Part shown: in pieces, positions 6,316-12,254 of the stretch
Position numbering within the stretch: position 1 is the stretch's first letter
Layout: each line of letters starts with the position of its first letter
Source of the DNA: an uncultured Collinsella sp.
GTDB lineage: Bacteria > Actinomycetota > Coriobacteriia > Coriobacteriales > Coriobacteriaceae
Direction: 5' to 3'
Assembly (NCBI GenBank): GCA_900754445.1
Contig: CAAECW010000132.1
Span: forward strand, 1 to 12,254
DNA: 12,254 nucleotides
The notes under the pieces: model-generated
Databases searched by the model: none
Seen by the model: only the letters and a program-made list of their open reading frames with translations
Told to the model about the DNA's origin: nothing
Translations under genes and position numbers: made by a program

Positions 6316-7683
6316 CTATGCCTCCTCAATGGGATCGACGGACAGGACAATCTCACTAGCACCTAGGTCGAGTGCGCATTGAATCACCTTTGCCGGCAGC
6401 GGAAAGCTTTCCATGACGCTCGGTTTAAACGGGCGGACCTTGCCTTCAAACAGTTCCTCGTCGTCTGCCAGAATACGCACGCGGGCGGTATCGACCGGTC
6501 GGCGTACGCGGAAGTTGAGCTTGGTGAGCGCCACAGCCGTAATGCGTCCCGGCAGCGCGTAGCCCGCGATGCCGGCAGGGGAGACCGTGAGCTCGCAGCC
6601 CGTGCCCGCCGCGCTCGCATCGGCCCCAACACCGAAGCCCAGCGCCCATGCCGCCGCAGCCGCGCCGGCGCGCTCGGACTCGGTCGTCACGTTGTCGGCC
6701 AGGTCGTGCACGTGCAGCACGTTGCCGCAGGCAAAGATGCCCGGCACGCCCGTTTGCAGACTCTGGTCTACTACGGCGCCGCGCGTGCGCGGGTCAAGCT
6801 CCACGCCTGCGGCAACCGAAAGCTCGTTCTCGGGAATCAATCCCACCGATAGCAGCAGCGTGTCGCACGGAACGATGCGCTCCGTCCCGGCAATGGGCGC
6901 CAGGTGTTCGTCGACCTGGCTTACCTCGACGGCCTCCACGCGATCGTGGCCGATCACGCGCGTGACGGTGGTGGACAGGTGCAGCGGAATTCCAAAGTCG
7001 TCCAGGCAGTTCTTGACGTTGCGGCGCAGACCGTTGGCGTACGGCATGAGCTCGTACACGCCCTCGACCGAAATCCCCTCGAGCGTGCAGCGACGTGCCA
7101 TGATCAGCCCGATATCGCCCGAACCCAAAATGACGGCGCGCGAGCCGGGTTTGAGGTTTTCGATATTGATGTATCGCTGCGCTAGGCCGGCCGAAAAAAC
7201 GCCGGCGGGACGGCTGCCGGGGATCTTGATCTCGCTGCGGGTGCGCTCACGGCAACCCATGGCAAGGACGACCGCGCGTCCGGTAAGCTGCAGCATGCCG
7301 GTAGGGCTCATGAGCGTGACGGTATGGACCGCGGTGGCTCTCGTAGGCTCGCCTGAATCAATCCCAATCACCATGCTGTTCAGGAACAGCGCAATGTCGG
7401 TCGAGCGCATCTGGTCGATAAAGCGCTGCGCATACTCGGGGCCGGTGAGCTCCTGCTTAAAGTGTGACAGCCCAAAGCCGGGGTGGATGCACTGGCGCAG
7501 GATGCCGCCCAGGTGCTGCTCGCGCTCCACGATGGCCACGCGCGCTCCGGCCTTATGCGCGGCTAGCGCGGCGGCCATGCCGGCAGGTCCGCCGCCGATA
7601 ACGACCACGTCGAAGACCTGCGTCTGCACCGCCTCGGTAGCTCCTGCTTTCGCGCGTCCGGCGCGCGAATCAAGTGTCGCCAT
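6316..7683 (-). CDS. FAD/NAD(P)-dependent oxidoreductase, second gene of redox operon
   Basis: 455-residue pyridine-nucleotide-disulphide-type flavoprotein (Pyr_redox_2). The FAD-binding Rossmann motif GGGPAG is at 30-35, followed by the E of IVE. A second dinucleotide motif, GSGDIGLIMARR, sits mid-protein for NAD(P)H. The late FAD contact GIFACGNVLHVHDLADNV is present. A C-terminal part of about 100 residues follows. The conserved CIHPGFGLSHFKQELTGPEY and AMGCRERTR segments are typical of the GlpA-partner subgroup; there is no CxxC redox pair of the thioredoxin-reductase kind. The ATG at 7683 starts after a single base beyond the previous stop, with aaggggg upstream, so the two genes are coupled. 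It probably passes electrons between NAD(H) and the GlpA-like subunit. The first 20 residues are a non-conserved Ala/Arg-rich extension. Confidence 0.9.
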   Translation of the reverse strand: MATLDSRAGRAKAGATEAVQTQVFDVVVIGGGPAGMAAALAAHKAGARVAIVEREQHLGGILRQCIHPGFGLSHFKQELTGPEYAQRFIDQMRSTDIALFLNSMVIGIDSGEPTRATAVHTVTLMSPTGMLQLTGRAVVLAMGCRERTRSEIKIPGSRPAGVFSAGLAQRYINIENLKPGSRAVILGSGDIGLIMARRCTLEGISVEGVYELMPYANGLRRNVKNCLDDFGIPLHLSTTVTRVIGHDRVEAVEVSQVDEHLAPIAGTERIVPCDTLLLSVGLIPENELSVAAGVELDPRTRGAVVDQSLQTGVPGIFACGNVLHVHDLADNVTTESERAGAAAAAWALGFGVGADASAAGTGCELTVSPAGIAGYALPGRITAVALTKLNFRVRRPVDTARVRILADDEELFEGKVRPFKPSVMESFPLPAKVIQCALDLGASEIVLSVDPIEEA

Positions 7684-7684
7684 G

Positions 7685-9139
7685 CTAGCGCACCCCCTTC
7701 AGCGGTCCCTCAACCAGCCAAGAACCTGTGTCCTCCAGCAGCACCTCGCTGGGGTCGCAGCCCAGCTCGCGGGCAAGAATCGCCACCACACGGCTCTGGC
7801 AAAAGCCGCCTTGGCACCGACCCATGCCGGCACGACAGCGGCGCTTGACGCCCTCGACCGAAATCGCGCCCGGCTGGCGTCGGATCGCGGCCACAATCTC
7901 GGCCTCGGGTACCGTCTCGCAGCGGCAGACGATCTGCCCCCACGCGGGATCGGACTCGATCAGCTCCTCCTTGCGCGCCAGCGGTGCGCGGTCAAAGTCG
8001 TCCGGCGCACGGCGAATCGGGTCCCAATCGTCCCGTTCGTGCAGGACCACGCCGGCATCGCGCAGCACGTGCTCCATGCGCTCGGCAATGGCCGGCGCGC
8101 TCGCTACGCCCGGCGACTGAATGCCCGCGGCCTGGAACAGTCCCGACACCACGGCTGACTGCCCAATAAAGAAGTCGTTCGTTCCCTTAATGACCGGGCG
8201 TCCGCCGGCAAACGCGCGCACCACGCGGCGCGTGTCCAGATCGGGCACCAGTTTGCGCGCGCCGGTCAGGAGCGCGTTGACATCGGTCGCGTAGGTCTGT
8301 GTATCGCCGGGCTCGCGCACGGCGGCCGTCGCGGTAATCACGGTGTTGCCATGTACGGTGCCCGTGACGATAACTCCCTTGGATACCGGCGTGGGAACGG
8401 GGTAGAGCGGCATGAGCGCACGCGGCTCCTTGTCCAGCACTACGATGTTGCCCTGGCGCCAGACCATCTGGAACTCCTCGGCGCCCGCCATATGCGAGAT
8501 GTCAGCGGCGCCGTTGCCCGCGGCGTTGATCAGGTAGCGGCAGCGCACGTTGCCAGCGGGGGTCGCCAGTGTAAAGCGTCCGTCGTCGCCCGAGCCCGCG
8601 ACTTCAATCGCCTCCACCGGCGCGGACCGCATAAACGTCACCCCGTTGGCCATGGCGTTCTCCAGCGCGGCGATGGCAACCTCAAACGGATCGACAAACC
8701 CAGTCGAGGGGCACCACAGCGCGTACGTCGCCTTGGCACTCGCGCGCGGCTCCAGCTCGTGGATGCGATCGGGGTCGATAATCGCCAGCTCGGGCACGCC
8801 GTTGGCCAGACCATTCTGGCGTAGCTTCTCCAGGTGCGCGCGGTCCTCGTCGTTAAAGCCCAACACCATCGACCCAGTGCGGCAAAACAGAAAGCCCAGC
8901 TCCTTCGCCCACGTACCGTATAACTCGCAGCCACGGGCGTTGACCTGCGCCTTTACGGTTCCCGGCGCCGGATCGTAGCCGGCGTGCACCAGGCCGCCAT
9001 TAGCCTTCGATGCGCCCAGGGCGATGTCGTTGGCCGCCTCGACCACGCAAATGGAAAGGTCAAACCGCGCGAGCTGCCGCGCGATGGCGCATCCGGTGAT
9101 GCCCGCGCCGACAATCGCGATATCAAACGTTTCTGTCAC
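7685..9139 (-). CDS. GlpA-like FAD oxidoreductase with C-terminal [2Fe-2S] domain
   Basis: 484-residue flavoprotein of the glycerol-3-phosphate dehydrogenase/DAO family. The N-terminal FAD motif VGAGITGCAIARQLAR is at 9-24, followed by the GASKANGGLVHAGYDP region. The DAO domain runs to about residue 370 and includes INAAGNGA and a late AAGIQSPGVASAPAIAE. The C-terminal BFD-like Fe-S domain has C405-x-C407 and C442-x4-C447 (CRCE...GMGRCQGGFC). It probably oxidises glycerol-3-phosphate or a similar hydroxy or amino substrate and hands electrons to the next gene product. The GTG at 9139 has gggagg 4 bases upstream. It is the first gene of the three-gene operon, with only one base before the second. 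No glycerol kinase, glycerol facilitator or GlpR gene is in the window, so the symbol glpA is withheld. The family call is firm, the substrate is not. Confidence 0.92.
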   Translation of the reverse strand: MTETFDIAIVGAGITGCAIARQLARFDLSICVVEAANDIALGASKANGGLVHAGYDPAPGTVKAQVNARGCELYGTWAKELGFLFCRTGSMVLGFNDEDRAHLEKLRQNGLANGVPELAIIDPDRIHELEPRASAKATYALWCPSTGFVDPFEVAIAALENAMANGVTFMRSAPVEAIEVAGSGDDGRFTLATPAGNVRCRYLINAAGNGAADISHMAGAEEFQMVWRQGNIVVLDKEPRALMPLYPVPTPVSKGVIVTGTVHGNTVITATAAVREPGDTQTYATDVNALLTGARKLVPDLDTRRVVRAFAGGRPVIKGTNDFFIGQSAVVSGLFQAAGIQSPGVASAPAIAERMEHVLRDAGVVLHERDDWDPIRRAPDDFDRAPLARKEELIESDPAWGQIVCRCETVPEAEIVAAIRRQPGAISVEGVKRRCRAGMGRCQGGFCQSRVVAILARELGCDPSEVLLEDTGSWLVEGPLKGVR

Positions 9140-9156
9140 AGTGCCTCCCAGACGAG

Positions 9157-9171
9157 TTGACAGGCCGTCAA
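9157..9171. promoter_or_regulatory. Possible operator palindrome before the redox operon
   Basis: ttgac and gtcaa form a perfect 5-bp inverted repeat around aggcc. It would overlap the transcription start predicted by the candidate promoter at 9174-9202 and lies 18 bases ahead of the GTG start. A repressor site is plausible, but a repeat this short can occur by chance. Confidence 0.25.
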
Positions 9172-9173
9172 TA

Positions 9174-9202
9174 AGACTATCCTACGGTCTACACACCTCC
9201 AA
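9174..9202 (-). promoter_or_regulatory. Candidate promoter of the redox operon
   Basis: On the minus strand TTGGAG (9202-9197) and TAGTCT (9179-9174) are separated by 17 bases. The implied start near 9167 gives a leader of roughly 28 bases before the GTG at 9139, which is reasonable. Both boxes depart from consensus, so this is tentative. Confidence 0.3.
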
Positions 9203-9242
9203 CGCAGCGGCAATGCGGCGAACAGCCCAGCAACACCCGCCA

Positions 9243-9290
9243 ACGGCAGGCGAGGGGAGACCCGGCAACGTCGACAACCTCGTCTGCCGT
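9243..9290. repeat. 48-bp hairpin in the divergent intergenic gap
   Basis: Arms 9243-9255 and 9278-9290 (13 bp, one G-T wobble) surround a 22-base loop. The arm reads acggcaggcgagg. It lies in the 486-bp gene-free gap 9140-9625, 17 bases before the triple palindrome array. No T-tract is present on either strand. Confidence 0.55.
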
Positions 9291-9307
9291 CCCTCGTGTC
9301 GGAGATT

Positions 9308-9527
9308 TGTCTCGATCTGTAACATCTGGGGCTGGTTTTGCAGAGTAGCTGTTACAGATTGAGACATTCGGTCTGGACGTTTTCCTTTGTCTCGATCTGT
9401 AACAGTAAGAGGGGAAATTTGGTCCCAGATGTTACAGATTGAGACATTTGCCATGTGGGTCCTCCGTTTGTCTTGATCTGTAACATCTAGAGCCGGATTC
9501 CGCCTCCACCTGTTACAGATTGAGATG
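9308..9527. repeat. Array of three 59-bp palindromes with 80-81 bp period
   Basis: Units at 9308-9366, 9388-9446 and 9469-9527 each have a 17-base left arm (tgtctcgatctgtaaca, or cttg in unit 3) and an inverted right arm (tgttacagattgagaca, final two bases changed in unit 3). Each pair encloses exactly 25 bases of unrelated sequence. The gaps between units are 21 and 22 bases. The arms are thus a 17-bp word repeated six times in alternating orientation with near-constant spacing. No open frame that looks real, T-tract or neighbouring cas, integrase or transposase gene is seen. It lies between the redox operon promoter region and the zinc-ribbon gene. Transcribed, each unit would fold into a hairpin with a 25-base loop. 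Confidence 0.92.
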
Positions 9528-9581
9528 TTTGTGTCCGCGTCAGCCCCGTACCTAGCCGTAGTCCCATATAAACAAACCCCG

Positions 9582-9590
9582 TGGTAAACT
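9582..9590 (+). promoter_or_regulatory. Candidate extended -10 of the zinc-ribbon gene
   Basis: TGGTAAACT resembles an extended -10 box and lies 35 bases before the ATG at 9626. No convincing -35 box is seen at the expected distance, so confidence is low. Confidence 0.3.
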
Positions 9591-9625
9591 TGACCGGACT
9601 GTAAATAATCCGAAAGGTACCCGTA

Positions 9626-10057
9626 ATGTCCAAGTACATCTCCGAGCTCATGTCGCCGCAGCTTATGGGCGTCGTCTATGCCTTCGTTGGCTTTATCATC
9701 GCCCTGTATGTGCTGTCGGTCGTCTATGTGTTCATCGACGCTCGCCGCCGCGGCGCCAGCGCCTACGTGGCATGGGGCATCATCGCCCTCATCCCGTTTG
9801 TAGGCCTCATTGCGTACCTGGTCCTGCGTCCGCACTCCTACGCGTCCGACCGCGAGGAGCAGGAGCTGGACATGGCCCTGCGCGAGCGCCAACTTGCCCA
9901 GTACGGCACCTGCCCGCAGTGCGGCGCGCCCATCGAGAAGGACTTTGTTGTCTGCCCGGTGTGCGATACCCAGGTTCGCAACGTCTGCCCCAGCTGCCAT
10001 CGCCCGCTCGATGCGCACTGGAAGGTCTGCCCCTACTGCCGAACTCGCATTCAGTAG
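9626..10057 (+). CDS. Small two-helix membrane protein with double zinc ribbon
   Basis: 143-residue protein of unknown function. Residues about 13-37 and 46-67 are hydrophobic and should span the membrane. The second helix and its preceding loop (IDARRRGASAYVAWGIIALIPFVGL) resemble the PLDc_N two-helix module found ahead of phospholipase D-type enzymes, but no catalytic domain follows. After a charged linker (75-92) come two zinc ribbons with all eight cysteines: C96/C99/C110/C113 and C121/C124/C135/C138. The ribbons probably face the cytosol. The start is well placed, with gaaagg 8 bases before the ATG. It lies upstream of thrS but is separated from it by a hairpin and a new promoter, and downstream of the triple palindrome array. 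A role as a membrane-anchored adaptor is only a guess. Confidence 0.85.
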   Translation: MSKYISELMSPQLMGVVYAFVGFIIALYVLSVVYVFIDARRRGASAYVAWGIIALIPFVGLIAYLVLRPHSYASDREEQELDMALRERQLAQYGTCPQCGAPIEKDFVVCPVCDTQVRNVCPSCHRPLDAHWKVCPYCRTRIQ

Positions 10058-10153
10058 CGCATCCATCGCCGGGCCGGCCGCAAGCCACGGCCACGCCTCA
10101 AGCCATGCGCGCCCCGCAGCCCCGCCCCACACGATGAAGCATGCGTAGAAAAT

Positions 10154-10184
10154 CGCCCGCCGTGCCATTAAGGTGCGGCGGGCG
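10154..10184. terminator. GC-rich hairpin between the zinc-ribbon gene and thrS
   Basis: A 13-bp stem (10154-10166 with 10172-10184, two G-T wobbles) has loop attaa. On the plus strand it is followed only by cttgtat, a weak tract. On the minus strand it is followed by atttt. It probably ends the zinc-ribbon transcript about 100 bases after its stop and insulates the thrS promoter that begins two bases later. Confidence 0.55.
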
Positions 10185-10185
10185 C

Positions 10186-10213
10186 TTGTATACCAAGGCA
10201 ACCTGCCTATAAT
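10186..10213 (+). promoter_or_regulatory. Promoter of thrS
   Basis: TTGTAT at 10186-10191 and a perfect TATAAT at 10208-10213 are 16 bases apart. The start should fall near 10220, giving a leader of about 63 bases. This is the clearest promoter in the window. Confidence 0.7.
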
Positions 10214-10255
10214 GATGCAAGTTAAAACGCCGAGCGCATCGCACGCACTTGCATC
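10214..10255. promoter_or_regulatory. Inverted repeat at the thrS transcription start
   Basis: gatgcaagt (10214-10222) and acttgcatc (10247-10255) are perfect 9-bp inverted repeats around 24 bases. The left arm sits directly after the -10 box and spans the expected start, so most of it would be absent from the RNA. It therefore looks more like a protein-binding DNA site than an RNA hairpin. It may relate to thrS control; no regulator is identified. The leader is too short for a T-box. Confidence 0.45.
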
Positions 10256-10282
10256 AGGCATCCGAGAGGAGAAAACATACCC

Positions 10283-12046
10283 ATGAAGGCACTCTACAAT
10301 GACGGTTCGGTGGCCGAGCTCCCGCAGGACGAGGTCACGCACGTCATCCGTCACTCCGCCGCGCACATCATGGCGCAGGCCATCAAGCGTCTCTATCCCG
10401 AGGCCGACTTTGCCTACGGCCCCGCGACCGACAACGGCTTCTACTACGACGTCGACCTGCCCGAGGGCGTCAAGATCAGCGAGGACGACTTCCCCGCGAT
10501 CGAGGCCGAGATGAAAAAGATCGTCAAGGAGAACCTCAAGTTCACCGTGTACGAGAAGCCCCGCGCCGAGGCCATCGCCCTTATGGAGGAGCGCGGCGAG
10601 AAGTACAAGGTCGAGCACATCGGTGACCTGGACGATGACGCCCGCATCACCTTCTACCAGCAGGGCGACTACATCGACATGTGCGTTGGCCCCCACATCT
10701 GCTACACCAAGTCCCTCAAGGCCTTTAAGCTCACCGGCGTCTCGGGCGCTTACTGGAAGGGCGACAAGGACAACAAGATGCTCACCCGCATCAACGGCGT
10801 CGCTTTTGCCACCAAGGAAGAGCTCGACGAGCACATGCGCATGCTGGAGGAGGCCAAGAAGCGCGACCACCGCAAGATCGGCCGCGAGATGGACCTCTTT
10901 ATGATGCGCGACGAGGCCCCCGGCTTCCCGTTCTTCCTGCCCAACGGCATGATCCTTAAGAACACGCTGCTGGACTACTGGCGCGAGATCCACCACAAGG
11001 CCGGCTACGTGGAGATCTCCACGCCGCTCATCATGAACAAGCAGCTGTGGAAGACCTCGGGCCACTGGGACCACTACAAGGACAACATGTACTCCACCGT
11101 CATCGACGACGAAGAGTACTGCATTAAGCCCATGAACTGCCCGGGCGGCGTGCTGGTGTACGCCTCCAAGCCGCACTCCTATCGCGAGCTGCCCATCCGC
11201 GCCGGCGAGATTGGCCTTGTGCACCGCCACGAGCTGCGCGGTGCCCTGCACGGCCTGTTCCGCGTGCGCTGCTTTAACCAGGACGACGCCCACCTGTTTG
11301 TGCGTCCCGACCAGCTGACCGACGAGATCGTGGGCGTGGTCAACCTTATCGACTCCGTGTACCAAAAGTTTGGTTTTAAGTACCACGTTGAGCTTTCCAC
11401 CCGCCCCGAGGACTCCATGGGCTCGGACGAGGATTGGGCGCGCGCCGAGGAGGGCCTGCGCACCGCTCTGGAGAAGCTGGGCATGGACTACGAGGTCAAC
11501 GAGGGCGACGGCGCCTTCTACGGCCCCAAGATCGACTTCCACCTGGAGGACTCGCTCGGCCGTACCTGGCAGTGCGGTACCGTGCAGCTCGACTTCCAGA
11601 TGCCGCTCAACTTTGACCTGGAGTACGTGGACGCCGACGGCACCAAGAAGCGCCCCATCATGCTGCATCGCGTGTGCTTTGGCTCCATCGAGCGCTTCAT
11701 CGGTATTCTGATTGAGCACTTTGCGGGCAAGTTCCCCACCTGGCTCGCTCCTGTGCAGGTCAAGGCGCTTCCCGTCTCCGAGAAGAGCCGCGACTACGCC
11801 CACGAGGTGTGCGCCAAATTGGAGGAGGCCGGCATCCGCGTGGTCTGCGACGACCGCGACGAGAAGATCGGCTATAAGATCCGCGAGGCCCGCAGCATCG
11901 ACCGCGTGCCCTACATGCTCATCCTGGGCGAGAAGGAGGTCGAGGCCGGCAACATCTCCGTCCGCGATCGTTCCAACGAGACCGTTCAGATGAGCGTTGA
12001 CGAGTTTGTTGCGAAGGTGACCGAGGAAATCAAGACTCGCGCCTAA
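10283..12046 (+). CDS. thrS: Threonine-tRNA ligase lacking the TGS domain
   Basis: Class II synthetase that charges tRNA-Thr in the cytosol; 587 residues versus about 640 in E. coli ThrRS. The N2 editing domain is intact: H24-x3-H28 and C134-x-G-P-H138, plus GAYWKGDKDNKMLTRINGVAF. The catalytic core has its motifs and the three zinc ligands C286 (MNCPGG), H337 (QDDAHLF) and H462 (IMLHRVCFGSIERF). Their spacing (51 and 125 residues) nearly equals that of E. coli C334/H385/H511. The C-terminal anticodon-binding domain starts at about 485 (WLAPVQVKALPVSE). Only 23 residues precede the first editing histidine, against about 72 in E. coli, so the N-terminal TGS domain is absent. The start is secure: gaggag lies ahead of the ATG and an in-frame stop at 10223 blocks extension. 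It is monocistronic, with its own promoter and two terminators. Confidence 0.97.
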   Translation: MKALYNDGSVAELPQDEVTHVIRHSAAHIMAQAIKRLYPEADFAYGPATDNGFYYDVDLPEGVKISEDDFPAIEAEMKKIVKENLKFTVYEKPRAEAIALMEERGEKYKVEHIGDLDDDARITFYQQGDYIDMCVGPHICYTKSLKAFKLTGVSGAYWKGDKDNKMLTRINGVAFATKEELDEHMRMLEEAKKRDHRKIGREMDLFMMRDEAPGFPFFLPNGMILKNTLLDYWREIHHKAGYVEISTPLIMNKQLWKTSGHWDHYKDNMYSTVIDDEEYCIKPMNCPGGVLVYASKPHSYRELPIRAGEIGLVHRHELRGALHGLFRVRCFNQDDAHLFVRPDQLTDEIVGVVNLIDSVYQKFGFKYHVELSTRPEDSMGSDEDWARAEEGLRTALEKLGMDYEVNEGDGAFYGPKIDFHLEDSLGRTWQCGTVQLDFQMPLNFDLEYVDADGTKKRPIMLHRVCFGSIERFIGILIEHFAGKFPTWLAPVQVKALPVSEKSRDYAHEVCAKLEEAGIRVVCDDRDEKIGYKIREARSIDRVPYMLILGEKEVEAGNISVRDRSNETVQMSVDEFVAKVTEEIKTRA

Positions 12047-12070
12047 GGCAAGCTTCACAACAATTAACAA

Positions 12071-12104
12071 AGGCGACCGTCCATAAAGGGCGGTCGCCTT
12101 TTTT
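12071..12104 (+). terminator. Intrinsic terminator of thrS
   Basis: A 12-bp stem, 12071-12082 (aggcgaccgtcc) with 12088-12099 and one G-T wobble, has loop ataaa and runs into six T residues. It begins 24 bases after the thrS stop. Confidence 0.92.
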
Positions 12105-12118
12105 CATGCCCAAATAAG

Positions 12119-12146
12119 AAAAGCCGCTGGTTGAGCGGCTTTTTTT
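12119..12146. terminator. Second, bidirectional intrinsic terminator
   Basis: aaaagccgct (12119-12128) pairs with agcggctttt (12134-12143) around loop ggttg, followed by T residues to 12146. The A-rich left flank gives a T-tract on the minus strand too, so it could also stop transcription coming from the right. It follows the first terminator by 14 bases. Confidence 0.85.
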
Positions 12147-12254
12147 GTTGCACAAAAAGGTACAGGTTTTTATAGAGGGGTATGGAGATGCACCTACTGG
12201 TTGATTTCCGATCTCAGCCGAACACATTGAGCAAATAGGCCATTCCCGCAGTTA

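Noticed and set aside
6569..8158. Plus-strand open frame of 529 codons opposite the redox genes
   Set aside because: Ser/Arg/Pro-rich translation without motifs; it is the antisense shadow of two well-supported oxidoreductase genes.
9308..9527. CRISPR array
   Set aside because: The repeats are only 17 bp, alternate in orientation and number six with 21-25 base intervals; there are no cas genes or leader.
9308..9527. Integron attC (59-base element) sites
   Set aside because: The 59-bp length is coincidental: the arms do not carry the RYYYAAC/GTTRRRY core sites, there are no gene cassettes between them and no integrase is present.
10214..10282. T-box riboswitch ahead of thrS
   Set aside because: The leader after the promoter is only about 63 bases and lacks a T-box sequence and an antiterminator/terminator pair.
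9182..12070. Minus-strand open frame of 962 codons opposite thrS and the zinc-ribbon gene
   Set aside because: It is antisense to two certain genes, runs through the palindrome array, has low-complexity Val/Leu/Ala/His-rich sequence with no recognisable motif, and is expected from the strong GAG/GAC/AAG codon bias of the sense genes.
12147..12254. Gene or RNA at the right edge
   Set aside because: About 108 bases of AT-richer sequence follow the terminators with no promoter, start with ribosome-binding site, or RNA fold that I can support; a minus-strand frame here reads through both terminators.

Overview
The window is a GC-rich bacterial chromosome segment of compact genes with housekeeping functions. 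Codon use strongly favours GAG, GAC, AAG and C- or G-ending triplets. A threonyl-tRNA synthetase without a TGS domain, a GlpA-like/DUF1667 redox operon and many intergenic palindromes together suggest a gut actinobacterium of the Coriobacteriia, most likely Collinsella or a close relative. That placement is inference from protein style and gene content; no marker RNA is present.

Layout. Positions 3-2618 (+) are valine-tRNA ligase, cut at its 5' end by the window edge. A 108-bp palindrome follows it. Positions 2893-4236 (+) are folylpolyglutamate/dihydrofolate synthase (folC). The convergent gap 4237-4583 (347 bp) holds no gene. It is packed with a 67-bp palindrome, a short dispersed motif, a 156-bp element with terminal inverted repeats that contains a minus-strand terminator, and a 30-bp palindrome. 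An M24 Xaa-Pro peptidase (4584-5672, -) follows. The gap 5673-5900 holds a 27-bp tandem duplication, the second 67-bp palindrome and a second copy of the short motif. Positions 5901-9139 (-) are a tightly coupled three-gene operon. In transcription order it encodes a GlpA-like FAD oxidoreductase with a C-terminal [2Fe-2S] domain, a pyridine-nucleotide disulphide-type FAD/NAD oxidoreductase, and a DUF1667 four-cysteine protein. The 486-bp divergent gap 9140-9625 carries the candidate operon promoter, a 48-bp hairpin and three regularly spaced 59-bp palindromes. Positions 9626-10057 (+) encode a small membrane protein with two zinc ribbons. A hairpin and a clear promoter then lead into threonine-tRNA ligase (10283-12046, +), which ends in two consecutive intrinsic terminators. 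Nothing was recognised in 12147-12254.

How the genes relate. valS, folC and thrS are translation and one-carbon housekeeping genes. The three minus-strand redox genes look like one enzyme complex: a dehydrogenase subunit feeding electrons through Fe-S to an FAD/NAD partner, as in anaerobic glycerol-3-phosphate dehydrogenase-like systems. No glycerol kinase or facilitator is in view, so the substrate is open. No phage, transposase, CRISPR or toxin/defence genes were found. The most unusual content is the set of non-coding palindromic elements in almost every intergenic gap, especially the evenly spaced triple array at 9308-9527.
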